Notes under the pieces: model-generated
Told to the model about the DNA's origin: nothing
Databases searched by the model: none
Seen by the model: the letters and a program-made list of their open reading frames with translations, nothing else
Part shown: positions 1 to 9,652 of the stretch, piece after piece
Layout: every line of letters starts with the position of its first letter
Position numbering within the stretch: position 1 is the first letter of the stretch
Made by a program: the position numbers and the translations under genes
From: Marinobacterium sediminicola
Lineage (GTDB): Bacteria > Pseudomonadota > Gammaproteobacteria > Pseudomonadales > Balneatricaceae
NCBI RefSeq assembly: GCF_022343685.1
Contig: NZ_CP092123.1
Location: 2,604,001-2,668,000 of the forward strand
Length of the DNA stretch: 64,000 bases
Direction: 5' to 3'

Positions 1-171
1 ATCACCTTCTATAAAGATGATTTCCTGAGCCGTAAGCGTTTGCACTCGCGCCAAGCTCACAGGTGATGAATTGGATAAGTTATCCAGAACAACCACTGGC
101 TTACCCGCCTGCAGCAGCTCTAGACAGGTATGGCTACCTATGTAGCCTGCCCCCCCCGTTACCAGAATCAC
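1..171 (-). CDS. galE: UDP-glucose 4-epimerase, N-terminal part (cut by window edge)
   Basis: Only the first 57 codons are present; the gene runs off the left edge. The N-terminus shows the Rossmann NAD-binding motif [10 protein letters not shown] followed by VLDNLSNSS, typical of GalE-type short-chain dehydrogenases that interconvert UDP-glucose and UDP-galactose (or the GlcNAc/GalNAc pair). I chose a GTG start whose last two bases overlap the TGA stop of the upstream glycosyltransferase (GTGA), with GGGAG just upstream, so the two are translationally coupled. It is the last visible gene of the polysaccharide operon and would supply a galacto-configured sugar nucleotide. The family call is firm; the exact substrate is not. 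Confidence 0.85.
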   Translation of the reverse strand, partial: MILVTGGAGYIGSHTCLELLQAGKPVVVLDNLSNSSPVSLARVQTLTAQEIIFIEGD

Positions 172-1307
172 TGTGTTTCTCCCGTCACTATCGATGCGAG
201 AACCGGGTTAATCTTATGCACATCATACTGCTCGACTGCAATGCGGTGGCTTTCCTCTCCCATTCTTTTCAGCTCTAAAGGGTGCTCAATTAGATAGATC
301 ATCTTTTGAGCCAGCGCATCTGGGTTCCAAGGCGGAACCAGGAAGCCATTGACACCATCAATGACCGTTTCTCGGCACCCCGGAACATCCGTTGTAATGA
401 CGGCACGACCAGTCGCCATTGCTTCTTGTGTACTTCGAGGAAAGCCCTCTCGATAGGATGGCAATACAAAAACGTGTGAGTTAGCAATCCATTCATGAAC
501 GCTGCTGACGTGCCCAGGGTAAATAACAAGACCTTCATCAATAACAGCCTGTAGCTCTGATTCAGAAAGTGCAGTAGGGTTAAAAGAGTCTAGCCCACCG
601 AGAATAATGAACTCAGCATCAGCATATGTTTTCTTTACTATCCGTGCAGCAGCAAGGTATTCAAATATTCCTTTCTCAGCCAAAAGTCTTGCGATAAATA
701 TAAATCGCACAGGCTTACTTTTTGCAAGAAGATTGAATGGGTACTTTTCTAAATCCAACCCAATAGGGCCTATGACTCTGATTTTTTTTTGGTTAATCCA
801 GCTTTTACGTGACAAATCATTAGGATCATCAGGATTAAGGAACAACACCTCATCTGCTACTGAATAGCCAAGTGTCGACAGCACACCATGAGCGGCCTGT
901 AGCGCTCTTTTTTTAAGGCTCATTCCGTTTTTTGAAGGAGTATGTATATATCCCAGCCCCTCCAGCATAGCAATACGCCTGGGCACACCTGCAAGCCAAG
1001 CTGCCAATGTACCGTAAATGGATGGCTTGACAAAAAAACTGAAGACCACATTCGGCTTTATTTTTCTCAACTTTTTTGACAAAGAAAAAGTATCAATACA
1101 GTCTTTTATTGGGTTTAAACCAGTTTTATTAAGTTTGTAGTCAACAGGGATTGCCCCCAAGCTTTCTACAACGGCTTTGCTTTCATCCGTGTAATCTAAT
1201 GCAAAGCAATAAACGCTATGACCTGACAAAACCATATAACGGATAAAATCAACACGAAATATTAAAAGACCAGGTGATGCGTTTTGGGAAATTAATACAA
1301 TTTTCAT
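168..1307 (-). CDS. GT4-family glycosyltransferase
   Basis: A GT-B fold retaining glycosyltransferase of about 379 residues, likely adding a sugar to the undecaprenyl-linked repeat unit in the cytoplasm. The N-terminal Rossmann half begins [14 protein letters not shown]. The C-terminal half has the nucleotide-sugar motif [17 protein letters not shown], with the E-x7-E arrangement usual in GT4, then [12 protein letters not shown]. It resembles the PglA/WcaL type, but the sugar cannot be predicted. I prefer the ATG at 1307 because the protein then begins at the conserved first beta strand; an in-frame TTG at 1322 is possible. It follows a wzy-like gene by a few bases and overlaps galE. The part coding for the first two thirds of the protein is AT-rich. 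Confidence 0.85.
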   Translation of the reverse strand: MKIVLISQNASPGLLIFRVDFIRYMVLSGHSVYCFALDYTDESKAVVESLGAIPVDYKLNKTGLNPIKDCIDTFSLSKKLRKIKPNVVFSFFVKPSIYGTLAAWLAGVPRRIAMLEGLGYIHTPSKNGMSLKKRALQAAHGVLSTLGYSVADEVLFLNPDDPNDLSRKSWINQKKIRVIGPIGLDLEKYPFNLLAKSKPVRFIFIARLLAEKGIFEYLAAARIVKKTYADAEFIILGGLDSFNPTALSESELQAVIDEGLVIYPGHVSSVHEWIANSHVFVLPSYREGFPRSTQEAMATGRAVITTDVPGCRETVIDGVNGFLVPPWNPDALAQKMIYLIEHPLELKRMGEESHRIAVEQYDVHKINPVLASIVTGETQ

Positions 1308-1325
1308 TAATACATAAACCAATGA

Positions 1326-2396
1326 TTATTTATACTTGAGAGCGTAAGCCATCTTATTCTGATAGACTATAAAAAATGCTATTAAAATAGAAATATAACT
1401 AAACATCCGCAGTCGAGCGGCTGTACCAAGGTTATCATTACCAATTAACCATATTGTTGTATACACGACGAAGAAAACAATAAGGTAATCTATAAAATTA
1501 TTCGAATACTTTCGGTTTCTAACAAGATAAATCAGCAAAAAAATAAATGGTGCTGACTCGAGTATGAATGCAACCACTGCAGAAAAACTTATTAAGTAAA
1601 GCCCGAGAATCTGAAAAACAAAAGATGCCAAAACCTCAGCTATAAAGGTTAATGAAGAAGAAAACGTCAAGCCGATATTACTCCCGCCAATCATGTTCTC
1701 ATGGAAAATTGATCTATAGTTTAGAATCGGTTCAAGCACCCCTATAGAGAACATCACCTGAAGCAATACTACGAATGCAACAAGCGTAAGCCAAAACGGG
1801 TACCTTTTAAAACTATATAGTGAAGAAAAAAGGAGTGAAATTATATAACCAAAGCCTAAATATGGCCTAAAAAGGTATAAAATATATGCGATAACCAATC
1901 CCAATAAAATCAAACAAATCCTAAAAAATACTTTTTTTACTTCTGTTAGTTTTTTGTAAACAAACACACCAGCCAGCCATAGAAATACCATAGAAACATC
2001 CCGATACATATCTGTTGTCAAATACGTAAGGGTAGGATAACAACTAACAACAAATACAGCAGCCCAGTAAACGCGATTCTTGAGTAAGCTTGACTTTATT
2101 ATTGAAAGATTAGCAACCATGAATGGAATGACGAATACTCCAAGCAAAGTTAATAGAAAAGTGACTCCGCCACGTGAGTAGAAGCCTAATTCATTCAGAT
2201 ACCTTAGTAAGATAGGCCAAAGATTTACAGCGACATCCACATCACCAACGGCATAAGCATGATAGTAATTGGAGTCATTCCCCCCACCAAAAAAATCATT
2301 ACCTATATAAGATATAACTAACAATGTTATAACTTTAAAGCCAAGGACAAATAAAAATAAATAAAAATAAAATTTAGTATTCAAAAATACCCCCAA
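1326..2396 (-). CDS. Polytopic membrane protein, putative O-antigen/EPS polymerase (Wzy-like)
   Basis: About 356 residues made almost wholly of hydrophobic segments (roughly ten), with a hydrophilic loop after the first segment containing GNDFFGGGNDSNYYHAYAVG. Wzy polymerases have little sequence conservation and are recognised by topology and locus context: a single polytopic protein besides Wzx, among glycosyltransferases. That fits here. The gene is strongly AT-rich. There is no ATG near the start; the long frame opens with TTG at 2396, and a second TTG at 2384 sits five bases after a GGGGG run and may be the true start. The Wzy role is inference from context. Confidence 0.6.
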   Translation of the reverse strand: MGVFLNTKFYFYLFLFVLGFKVITLLVISYIGNDFFGGGNDSNYYHAYAVGDVDVAVNLWPILLRYLNELGFYSRGGVTFLLTLLGVFVIPFMVANLSIIKSSLLKNRVYWAAVFVVSCYPTLTYLTTDMYRDVSMVFLWLAGVFVYKKLTEVKKVFFRICLILLGLVIAYILYLFRPYLGFGYIISLLFSSLYSFKRYPFWLTLVAFVVLLQVMFSIGVLEPILNYRSIFHENMIGGSNIGLTFSSSLTFIAEVLASFVFQILGLYLISFSAVVAFILESAPFIFLLIYLVRNRKYSNNFIDYLIVFFVVYTTIWLIGNDNLGTAARLRMFSYISILIAFFIVYQNKMAYALKYK

Positions 2397-2433
2397 GGCC
2401 GAAATATATAATGCTTTGATAAATTAACAATTA

Positions 2434-3330
2434 TTATGAATTTAATATAAACTCATAAAATCTTGATTTATCCAATATTGCACTCCATGATACTTCATCA
2501 CTTAGACTTGTATGATTTGAATTGTTTATTTTAAGATCCTTCACATTGCGAATACAGTCAAGCCATGTAACTGATATATTATTTTCAAGAAAAAAATCTT
2601 CAGCCCATTGATATTTATTTGAAATAATACTTAACCCTGATGCCAAATACTCCAGAGTTTTAGTGCTTGTTTGTATGTTAAAAGGATAGATGTCCGGCGT
2701 ATAGTTTAAACCTGCTCTACAGTTACGATAGAGTTCAGGCAAGTCTTTTCTTTCAACCCTACCTGTAAAGAATATATTTTTATTCCCTGAAAAATCTTGG
2801 CGTACACCATTATCAACACTACCAATCATAAGCACTTTAAAACCTAATTCTGACAACCTTTTTAGCTCATCAAGCAACCCCACACGTCCGCCAATAGAAC
2901 CACAATAAACAATATCATATAGTGGATTTTCACTTGGTTTTTGGAAAAGCGCGTCATCAACCCCCATATCACGATAAATAAAGGGTGCTTCGCCTCGAAA
3001 ACCAAGCTGATTATGTACAAGCTGATTTAAAAAAATTCGACCGTCAGGCTTTCGATTAAGAATTTTTTTTGTGAAGTCTTTTGTGCGCGCAAAAGGCGGT
3101 GTTGAAAGGCTCTGGTACTCATGTATTTCTCGCCAAGCACCTTTTTTTTTCCAAAAAGGTAAAAGCCCCATGAAGTATATATGTACATCGTGCAAAGGGT
3201 CTAGTAAATGCGATTCTGCCAACTGAACATCTAAACCCTTTGATTTTAAGTAATTAGAATAAGCATATGCTTCAGGGGTATAGCTTATTGAGTTAATAGT
3301 AATACCTACTGATAATGACAAATCAAACAC
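2434..3330 (-). CDS. Glycosyltransferase (GT-B, GT4-like)
   Basis: A protein of about 298 residues. The C-terminal half reads like a GT4 donor domain: DIVYCGSIGGRVGLLDEL, then VLMIGSVDNG, then FFTGRVERKDLPELYRNCRAGLN and STKTLEYLASGLSIISN. The N-terminal acceptor half is short and divergent, so the protein is smaller than typical GT4 enzymes (350-400). The start is a GTG at 3330 preceded by a GTGGGG stretch, with no better ATG. It probably acts on the lipid-linked oligosaccharide. Very AT-rich, like its neighbours, which suggests the block was acquired horizontally. Confidence 0.7.
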   Translation of the reverse strand: MFDLSLSVGITINSISYTPEAYAYSNYLKSKGLDVQLAESHLLDPLHDVHIYFMGLLPFWKKKGAWREIHEYQSLSTPPFARTKDFTKKILNRKPDGRIFLNQLVHNQLGFRGEAPFIYRDMGVDDALFQKPSENPLYDIVYCGSIGGRVGLLDELKRLSELGFKVLMIGSVDNGVRQDFSGNKNIFFTGRVERKDLPELYRNCRAGLNYTPDIYPFNIQTSTKTLEYLASGLSIISNKYQWAEDFFLENNISVTWLDCIRNVKDLKINNSNHTSLSDEVSWSAILDKSRFYEFILNS

Positions 3331-3516
3331 CCCACGAATTTTTTAATTTAGCAAACACTTAGGTATTAAACAATATAATATCGAAGATATAAAAGGATCT
3401 TCTAATCGTTATATTTAGAGGTTGAAAACCATAAGTTTATTAACTTATTTAACTCTGCGCTAGAAATATATTATATGGTATAAACCGTTTTATAGCGCTT
3501 ATTTGAAAAAGATTAA
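3331..3516. other. AT-rich intergenic spacer inside the polysaccharide locus
   Basis: 186 bases without a coding frame between two minus-strand glycosyltransferase genes. This is an unusual gap in an otherwise tightly packed operon. I see no convincing terminator or promoter and no clear inverted repeat; it may be a scar of gene exchange. Confidence 0.4.
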
Positions 3517-4449
3517 TCAGTTGACTCCTCCTCTCTTAAAAATAAAAAATTTTATTAAAAACTTAATAAAAGAAATTGAAAATAGAATTCCAAAGTCGGC
3601 CAACACTGATTTGTATGCAAACCTAATAGATTCATATTTATTGTAATTTTGAAGATCCCTAGCCTGTATTAAATTGACACGAGCCTTAGCTTTATTGTAA
3701 TTTTTTTTATTCTTGAATACTTCAACTACCTGCATTCTACCTGCATACATCTTTTCTAAATTGGCGGATAAATTATTGTCATGCCTTCTATATAAAGAAA
3801 ATACCTTATCAATATAATCTAACTTTCCACCGGCTTCAGTTAAATCCAACCACATTATCCAGTCTTCGATTATAAAACCTTCTCTAAAGCCATTAACTGC
3901 TCTCACATTATCTAGTCTTAACATTGATGTCGGAGCAGGTAGATTATGTTTATGCAATAAAATATCATCAAAGTTATAGCTATTTTTATTCTTTTTAATT
4001 TCTTTTTTATAGTTATTCTTGTATAAAACCTCTACACCACCAAAAACACCTATTGAATTTAAATTATTTTCTAAATAATAAGCTTGCTCACGTGTTTTGT
4101 ACGGACGCATGACATCATCACTTGCTATAAATGATACATACTTCCCTTCACACCACTCCAACGCCTCATTAAGTGTCACACACAAACCTTTATTTGGTCT
4201 TGTTCTGAAATCAAATCGAATAAAATGCTTCTCACACTGAGGCACAAGTTCTTGAATTTTAATTACAGATTCATCTTTCGACCCATCATCGATTATGATC
4301 AGCTCGATATTTTCATAGTCTTGCGCGATAACACTTCTTATACATTCTTGTACGTATTTATCATGGTTGTAGCAAGGTATTACAATGCTTACTAAAGGAT
4401 TTTTTTCATTTTCCACTATTACATGCCACCTATCGATTTTAAAAGCCAT
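3517..4449 (-). CDS. GT2-family glycosyltransferase
   Basis: A GT-A fold inverting glycosyltransferase of 310 residues. The N-terminus has the classic order VSIVIPCYNHDKYVQECI, then ELIIIDDGSKDES, and later YVSFIASDDVM carrying the DxD-like metal/nucleotide site. The segment around residue 190 (EDWIMWLDLTEAGGKL) is the usual ED-x-W region before the C-terminal helices. The C-terminus is basic and hydrophobic, consistent with membrane association. The ATG at 4449 gives a 20-residue leader before the first beta strand. Acceptor and sugar are unknown. The gene is strongly AT-rich. Confidence 0.85.
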   Translation of the reverse strand: MAFKIDRWHVIVENEKNPLVSIVIPCYNHDKYVQECIRSVIAQDYENIELIIIDDGSKDESVIKIQELVPQCEKHFIRFDFRTRPNKGLCVTLNEALEWCEGKYVSFIASDDVMRPYKTREQAYYLENNLNSIGVFGGVEVLYKNNYKKEIKKNKNSYNFDDILLHKHNLPAPTSMLRLDNVRAVNGFREGFIIEDWIMWLDLTEAGGKLDYIDKVFSLYRRHDNNLSANLEKMYAGRMQVVEVFKNKKNYNKAKARVNLIQARDLQNYNKYESIRFAYKSVLADFGILFSISFIKFLIKFFIFKRGGVN

Positions 4450-4522
4450 TAATATATTAATAACTCAAAGCATAGAATGATTATCGACACTGTTTTGTGA
4501 GCATTACAATGAATAATAATTC

Positions 4523-5515
4523 CTATTCATAATTTTCCCAATAGCGAAATCTGTGCAAATCCTCAAGCTTTACACCAAACTCCTCCGAAAAGGATAACTT
4601 ATCTACAAATAATGTTGAATTAATATCAATAATCATTGTGTTGCTTAAAATTGGATGAACAGGTCTATTTGAAACACTAATAGATGAAGAAAATCTCATT
4701 AAAGCCTGGTGCATCTTTTTTAACAATTTAATCTTTTTGGCTTTTCGAACAAATACTCTGGGCAATCGATTTATTATAAAAGGCTGTATGATTTGATCTA
4801 ATGAAATTGACTCACCTTCTTTTCCAGTCTTAGTTTTTATTCGGCTATTTTCTTCTCTCATGGTTTCAGCGAATGACAACTCATCTTGCCTTAATTCGAG
4901 TAGTTGTGAGAGTAGATGCGTTAATTTTTCTTTATCTAATTTGAACTCCTCAAAGAAATAAAAATTAATATTTTTAAATTGATTCTTAACCTTTCTAAAC
5001 AACCTATCAAAAAAAAACATGTCGTATTCTGGGTTAAGCTGATCTTTCTTTAAACATTCATAAAAACTATAGAATGTATCTTTCCCCTTAATTCTATGAT
5101 ATTTCCAGCGGTGCATTTCAATATAAGTACTATAAATAAAGTCAACGGGATTTCTAAGTGCCAGCAATATCTCAACTTCACAATCTTTACATAGGCTTGC
5201 TAACTTTTTATAAACAGTATCAAGTTTAATAATACTTGATACTGTTAAAGATTCTTCACTAATCAAGTTTACTTTATTTTTGCTTAATAACTTATTGAAC
5301 TGATCACGTAACAAGTCTTCATTATAAACTTCATCTTCTGAACTTATCAGATTAATGATTTCGCCTATAGGATTGAAATAATTATGATGATGGCTAGTAT
5401 AAGCACGCCCCAAGAAGTTAATTCTACCTTCTTGATGAAGTTTTAAAAATATCTGATTTTGAAGTGATGTGGTTGCCGTTTTTGGCAATCCCATGTGGAT
5501 GACTAGCTTATACAT
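4523..5515 (-). CDS. Sulfotransferase family protein (PAPS-dependent)
   Basis: 330 residues. The N-terminus HMGLPKTATTSLQNQIFL is the 5'-phosphosulfate-binding P-loop of PAPS sulfotransferases. LLALRNPVDFIYSTYIEMH near residue 120 fits the 3'-phosphate-binding motif (R-x-P-x5-S). The protein would transfer sulfate from PAPS to a carbohydrate acceptor, most likely the polysaccharide made by this locus. The operon also encodes PAPS synthesis (cysD, cysNC) and PAP removal (cysQ), which supports a real sulfotransferase rather than a generic P-loop protein. It starts a few bases after the wzx stop and is AT-rich. The acceptor is unknown. Confidence 0.75.
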   Translation of the reverse strand: MYKLVIHMGLPKTATTSLQNQIFLKLHQEGRINFLGRAYTSHHHNYFNPIGEIINLISSEDEVYNEDLLRDQFNKLLSKNKVNLISEESLTVSSIIKLDTVYKKLASLCKDCEVEILLALRNPVDFIYSTYIEMHRWKYHRIKGKDTFYSFYECLKKDQLNPEYDMFFFDRLFRKVKNQFKNINFYFFEEFKLDKEKLTHLLSQLLELRQDELSFAETMREENSRIKTKTGKEGESISLDQIIQPFIINRLPRVFVRKAKKIKLLKKMHQALMRFSSSISVSNRPVHPILSNTMIIDINSTLFVDKLSFSEEFGVKLEDLHRFRYWENYE

Positions 5516-5518
5516 TAT

Positions 5519-6766
5519 TCAAAAAACCCGCTGCTTATGTAAATAAATACCCATCACTATCAAGTTGACTGTGTATGTCAACGCATATGCATGTACAACC
5601 CCTTGCAAATAATAGCGATCTACAATCAAAACTACTAGCAATAAAAATAAAATACTAATTAACAGTTCTTTTAATATAAAGAAGGTGGCTTTTCCCTTTG
5701 AAATTATAACATAACCTAACAATAGGCTAGCTATTTTAATCCCATCCCCTACCATCTGCCAGCCAAACAGCACTTCCATTTCGACAAACTCAGCCGTAAA
5801 CAGCACACGTATTATATAATCCCTAAGCAGATAGATAACCAACCCACACGCAGCCGTAACTGGTAATATAATTTTATATCCTTGCAGTATTTCTTTTTTA
5901 ATATCAGCAGGCTCTTGCAGTTCTGAAAGCTTAGGCAGGTAGTACACACTCAATGTGGTTGTCACCAACATCAGATAGGCTGCACTCAGTCGCCACATGG
6001 CTTCCCAGTAACCAGCCGCGTCCCAGCCAAGGGTTTCACCCAGGTGGTTACGGATCAGGATGTGGCTGAGCGGTACGCAGGCGGCACTGGTAAGCGCCAT
6101 GGCGGTGAATTTGGCCAGGTTCTTGGCAGATTGCTTATCAATACCGCCTAGCAGGTAGCGTAGTTTGAACCAGCTGGCTTTGTAGGTGAGAAACAGTGTC
6201 ACGAAGAAGGTCAAAGACTGGTAAATAGCCAGCGCAACCAGAGCACCATAAAGGCCCAGCTGAATCGCCATGACGGACGTTATCGCCAGAGCAAATAGGC
6301 TACCGGCAATATTGGCGGTTACATAGCGCTGTATCTCTTTTTTACCATTGAGAATGGCAAGCAAGAGGGTGTTCAACACAAATAGCACCAGTGTTGCCGC
6401 AAACCAAATAAAAACGCTGCCAAGGCTCTCATCTTTAAGGAACCAACCCGCCAGAGGTTTGTTGAGCGCAATAACAGCTAATGCAACCAACACCGAACCA
6501 GCCAATGAGATAGTGCCAGCTGTTCGCCATACGGCATGCTGTTTGGCTTCGTCTTCGTGGTATTCAGCCGTATATTTGGTAACGCCAGTATTGATCGCGC
6601 CGCTGGCCAGCGTTGTGATCATCTGCACTGCATTTTGGAACTGCCCCAACGCAGCGTAACCCGATGGGCCGACATAGATAGCCAGTATCTTGTTCAGGCC
6701 CAGCAAGGTCAGCATCTTGATAACAACCGCTATGCCATTGAGCAGGCTGGTTTTAATCAGTGTCAT
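5519..6766 (-). CDS. wzx: Lipid-linked oligosaccharide flippase, WzxE-like
   Basis: 415 residues with about twelve hydrophobic segments, beginning MTLIKTSLLNGIAVVIKML and continuing LNKILAIYVGPSGYAALGQFQN. This is the MATE/MVF-type O-antigen flippase N-terminus closest to WzxE, which moves undecaprenyl-linked Fuc4NAc repeat units. The role is to flip the lipid-linked repeat unit to the periplasm for polymerisation. It lies directly after the aminotransferase gene (3-base gap), as WzxE does in the enterobacterial common-antigen cluster. The 5' two thirds has the base composition of the host genome and the last 400 bases are AT-rich, so the gene may be a mosaic. Confidence 0.85.
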   Translation of the reverse strand: MTLIKTSLLNGIAVVIKMLTLLGLNKILAIYVGPSGYAALGQFQNAVQMITTLASGAINTGVTKYTAEYHEDEAKQHAVWRTAGTISLAGSVLVALAVIALNKPLAGWFLKDESLGSVFIWFAATLVLFVLNTLLLAILNGKKEIQRYVTANIAGSLFALAITSVMAIQLGLYGALVALAIYQSLTFFVTLFLTYKASWFKLRYLLGGIDKQSAKNLAKFTAMALTSAACVPLSHILIRNHLGETLGWDAAGYWEAMWRLSAAYLMLVTTTLSVYYLPKLSELQEPADIKKEILQGYKIILPVTAACGLVIYLLRDYIIRVLFTAEFVEMEVLFGWQMVGDGIKIASLLLGYVIISKGKATFFILKELLISILFLLLVVLIVDRYYLQGVVHAYALTYTVNLIVMGIYLHKQRVF

Positions 6767-6769
6767 GCG

Positions 6770-7891
6770 TTACGGCATCTCGAAGCTGTTACAGGCGGCA
6801 ATAACAGCGTCTACCTGATCATCAGTCATCACCGGGCTGATCGGCAGGCTCAGCACTTGCTGATGCATGGCTTCTGTCAGCGGGCAAGACTGCTCATTCC
6901 ACTTTGCGTAGGCTTGTTGTTGATGCGGCGGGATCGGGTAGTGAATCAGTGTTTGGACGCCTGTGTTAGCCAAGTGCGTCTGCAAAGCTTCACGCTCTGC
7001 TGTGCGGATAACGTATAGATGGAATACGTGATTTTCCAATGATGTCAGTGTGCTGTGCGCTGTTATTGGCTGTGACAGTGCGGGATGTGTGATGCCTTTG
7101 GCGTAGGCCAGTGCAATCTCTTTGCGCCGTTGGGTTTCTGTATCAAGGTGTTGTAGCTTCACCCGCAGCATAGCCGCTTGCATCTCATCCAGGCGGCTGT
7201 TGACGCCCTGATAGAGGTTTTCATATTTTTTTTGGCTACCGTAATTACCCAAGGCACGAATGATTGTTGCCAGTTCATCATCATTGGTCGTAACCGCACC
7301 CGCGTCACCAAGCGCACCAAGGTTTTTACCGGGATAAAAACTGAAACCCGAGGCATGGCCCCAGCTGCCCGCCTTTTTACCGTTGATCGCAGCTCCGTGC
7401 GCCTGAGCAGAATCTTCCAGTACCAATAGGCCATGTTCATCAGCCAATGCCATCAGTTCAGGCATGGGGGCCAACTGACCATATAAGTGAACTGCAAGGA
7501 TGGCTTTGGTGTTGGCGGTAATAACAGCTGCTGTTTTAGTCGGGCATAGATTGTAGGTGTGCTCGTCAGGCTCAACCAGTACCGGCTGCAGTCGGTTTTC
7601 AGTGATCGCAAGGATGCTGGCAATATAGGTATTGGCAGGGACGATGATTTCATCGCCTTCCTTCAATTTGCCGAGTTCTTTCCAGGCGCGCAGAGTCAGT
7701 GTCAATGCGTCCAGGCCGTTTGCTACACCGATACAATGCTGGGCGCCGCAGTAGGCCGCAAAATCTGACTCAAACGCTTTCAGCTCTGTCCCTTGAATGT
7801 ACCAGCCGGAGTCGATTACACGGGTAGCGGCATCAATCAAGTCATGGCGGTATTGAGCGTTAATGGCTTTGAGGTCAAGAAAAGGGATCAT
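6770..7891 (-). CDS. fdtB: dTDP-3-oxo-3,6-dideoxyhexose aminotransferase (FdtB/QdtB type)
   Basis: 373 residues, DegT/DnrJ/EryC1 aminotransferase family. Key features: [15 protein letters not shown] start, [34 protein letters not shown], and the PLP-binding lysine in [16 protein letters not shown]. It transfers an amino group to C3 of the dTDP-6-deoxy-hex-3-ulose made by the ketoisomerase next door. The stop of the acetyltransferase gene overlaps its ATG (ATGA), so the three sugar genes are coupled. Whether the product is the galacto (Fuc3N) or gluco (Qui3N) isomer depends on the ketoisomerase and cannot be read from sequence here. Confidence 0.85.
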   Translation of the reverse strand: MIPFLDLKAINAQYRHDLIDAATRVIDSGWYIQGTELKAFESDFAAYCGAQHCIGVANGLDALTLTLRAWKELGKLKEGDEIIVPANTYIASILAITENRLQPVLVEPDEHTYNLCPTKTAAVITANTKAILAVHLYGQLAPMPELMALADEHGLLVLEDSAQAHGAAINGKKAGSWGHASGFSFYPGKNLGALGDAGAVTTNDDELATIIRALGNYGSQKKYENLYQGVNSRLDEMQAAMLRVKLQHLDTETQRRKEIALAYAKGITHPALSQPITAHSTLTSLENHVFHLYVIRTAEREALQTHLANTGVQTLIHYPIPPHQQQAYAKWNEQSCPLTEAMHQQVLSLPISPVMTDDQVDAVIAACNSFEMP

Positions 7892-8352
7892 TTGTTTACA
7901 TACCTGATGACTTTTGCAGGATTACCCACCACAACAGCGTATGCAGGTACATCCTTGGTGACTACAGCGCCTGCGCCTATCATGGCATATTCACCGATGG
8001 TGGTGCCGGGCAGCAGGGTTGCGTTGGCGCCTATGCTGGCATTGCGCTTGATCGTGATGCCAGAGAACTGTTCAGGATATTCTTTGGAACGGGGGTAAGG
8101 ATCATTGGTGAAGGTAACATTGGGACCAATGAATACATCATCCTCAATACGTGTGCCATCCCACAGTTGCACACCCGATTTCAATGTCACTCTGTCGCCG
8201 ATAACGACATCACCTTCGATCAAGGTTTGAGCGCAGATATTACACTCTTTACCGATCTTAGCGCCTTTCAGGATCACGACAAACTGCCAAATTCGTGTAC
8301 TTTCGCCGATGGATGAAGTGGCTACGTCGGCCAGTGGATGAATAAAGCTCAT
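7888..8352 (-). CDS. fdtC: Hexapeptide-repeat sugar N-acetyltransferase (FdtC/WlbB-like)
   Basis: 154 residues consisting of left-handed beta-helix hexapeptide repeats (for example [20 protein letters not shown], and later [14 protein letters not shown] and [20 protein letters not shown]). In this gene order it would acetylate the 3-amino group of the dTDP-sugar from acetyl-CoA, giving dTDP-Fuc3NAc or dTDP-Qui3NAc. The segment [10 protein letters not shown] is shared with the WlbB/FdtC subgroup as I recall it. It overlaps the ketoisomerase gene by ATGA upstream and the aminotransferase by ATGA downstream. Confidence 0.82.
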   Translation of the reverse strand: MSFIHPLADVATSSIGESTRIWQFVVILKGAKIGKECNICAQTLIEGDVVIGDRVTLKSGVQLWDGTRIEDDVFIGPNVTFTNDPYPRSKEYPEQFSGITIKRNASIGANATLLPGTTIGEYAMIGAGAVVTKDVPAYAVVVGNPAKVIRYVNK

Positions 8353-8759
8353 ACTCCCACTACCTTAAGGAAGTCATCATAATTACGAATATAATCTGCT
8401 TCGTCATAGTGCTCGCTGGCCAGTACCAGTAACACGCAATCGGGAGTGAAGTCATGCATCTCCCGCCAAACCAAATCTTCGATTACGAGTCCTTTCGTTG
8501 GTGAATCAAGCAATAATTCTTCTTTTTCTCGGCCATTATCCAGCAACATGCGGCAACTACCAGTCACACACACTGCTACTTGCTTTAGTGCCTTATGGGC
8601 ATGAAACCCGCGCGCGACACCTGGCTTGGTACCAAAGATGTAGTACACACGCTTAATATCAAAAGGGACTGTTTTGTTTGCTTCAACGGCAACCAGCGAC
8701 CCACGATCATCCCCCAATGGCGGTAAATCTATCAGCTTCACCAAATTGCTCATCGGCAT
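8349..8759 (-). CDS. fdtA: dTDP-4-oxo-6-deoxyglucose 3,4-ketoisomerase (FdtA/QdtA type)
   Basis: A small cupin of 136 residues. Recognisable parts are [25 protein letters not shown], and [15 protein letters not shown] with the catalytic His-x-His pair. It converts the RmlB product dTDP-4-keto-6-deoxyglucose to the 3-keto isomer, committing the pathway to a 3-aminosugar. The frame opens with ATG at 8759, overlapping the end of rmlA; a second ATG at 8753 forms an ATGA overlap with the rmlA stop and is an equally good start ([10 protein letters not shown]). Confidence 0.85.
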   Translation of the reverse strand: MPMSNLVKLIDLPPLGDDRGSLVAVEANKTVPFDIKRVYYIFGTKPGVARGFHAHKALKQVAVCVTGSCRMLLDNGREKEELLLDSPTKGLVIEDLVWREMHDFTPDCVLLVLASEHYDEADYIRNYDDFLKVVGV

Positions 8760-9622
8760 TCACCCGCCAGCCTGAGCAGGTACTGACCATAGCCATTTTT
8801 ACTTAATGCCTGCCCCTGCTCTTTTAACGCTTCCTTACTGAGCCAGCCATTGTTGAAGGCGATCTCTTCCAAACACGCCACTTTCAACCCCTGGCGATGC
8901 TCAATGGTCTGCACGAAGCTACTCGCTTCCAACAGGCTTTCATGGGTGCCGGTATCGAGCCAGGCAAAACCACGGCCCAGCAATTCGACATTCAGATCGC
9001 CACGCTCAAGGTAGGCCTGATTGACGCTGGTGATTTCCAGCTCGCCACGGTGCGAGGGTTTCACCTGCTTGGCGATTTCCACCACGTCATTGTCGTAGAA
9101 GTAGAGGCCGGTCACGGCATAGTTGGACTTGGGCTGTTCGGGCTTTTCTTCAATGGAGATCGCTTTGTTGTTGTCATCGAAGGCGACCACGCCAAAGCGC
9201 TCCGGGTCTTTAACCTGATAGCCGAATACAGTGGCGCCGGAGGTGCGGGCAGCGGCCTGTTTCAGCTTGGGCGAGAAGCCCTGACCGTAGAAGATGTTGT
9301 CGCCCAGTACCAGGCACACGCTGTCATCACCGATAAAGTCTTCACCGATGATAAAGGCCTGCGCAAGACCATCCGGGCTTGGCTGTTCGGCGTAGCTGAA
9401 TTGAATGCCGAAGTTACTGCCATCGCCCAGCAGTTTTTCAAAGTTGGGCAGGTCTTCGGGGGTGGAGATGATCAAAATGTCACGGATACCCGCCAGCATC
9501 AGTACCGAGAGCGGGTAATAGATCATCGGCTTGTCGTAGATGGGCAGCAACTGCTTGGACACGCCCTTGGTGATCGGATACAAACGGGTGCCGGAGCCAC
9601 CGGCGAGGATAATGCCTTTCAT
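8750..9622 (-). CDS. rmlA: Glucose-1-phosphate thymidylyltransferase
   Basis: 290 residues, the standard RmlA length. The signature [20 protein letters not shown] is at the N-terminus, followed by [18 protein letters not shown], and [10 protein letters not shown] contains the catalytic Asp. It makes dTDP-glucose from dTTP and glucose-1-phosphate, the entry step for the 6-deoxysugar pathway here. AAGGACAGACC precedes the ATG and fixes the start. rmlC and rmlD are absent from the window while the ketoisomerase is present, so the branch goes to an aminosugar rather than to rhamnose as far as this locus shows. Confidence 0.95.
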   Translation of the reverse strand: MKGIILAGGSGTRLYPITKGVSKQLLPIYDKPMIYYPLSVLMLAGIRDILIISTPEDLPNFEKLLGDGSNFGIQFSYAEQPSPDGLAQAFIIGEDFIGDDSVCLVLGDNIFYGQGFSPKLKQAAARTSGATVFGYQVKDPERFGVVAFDDNNKAISIEEKPEQPKSNYAVTGLYFYDNDVVEIAKQVKPSHRGELEITSVNQAYLERGDLNVELLGRGFAWLDTGTHESLLEASSFVQTIEHRQGLKVACLEEIAFNNGWLSKEALKEQGQALSKNGYGQYLLRLAGECR

Positions 9623-9652
9623 GGTCTGTCCTTGTAACTGAACGCGTTGCTA

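Noticed and set aside
8897-9637. Long plus-strand frames opposite rmlA, cysNC, gspE, dctM and adhesin B
   Set aside because: They mirror conserved genes on the minus strand, have no domains or ribosome sites, and arise from codon bias.
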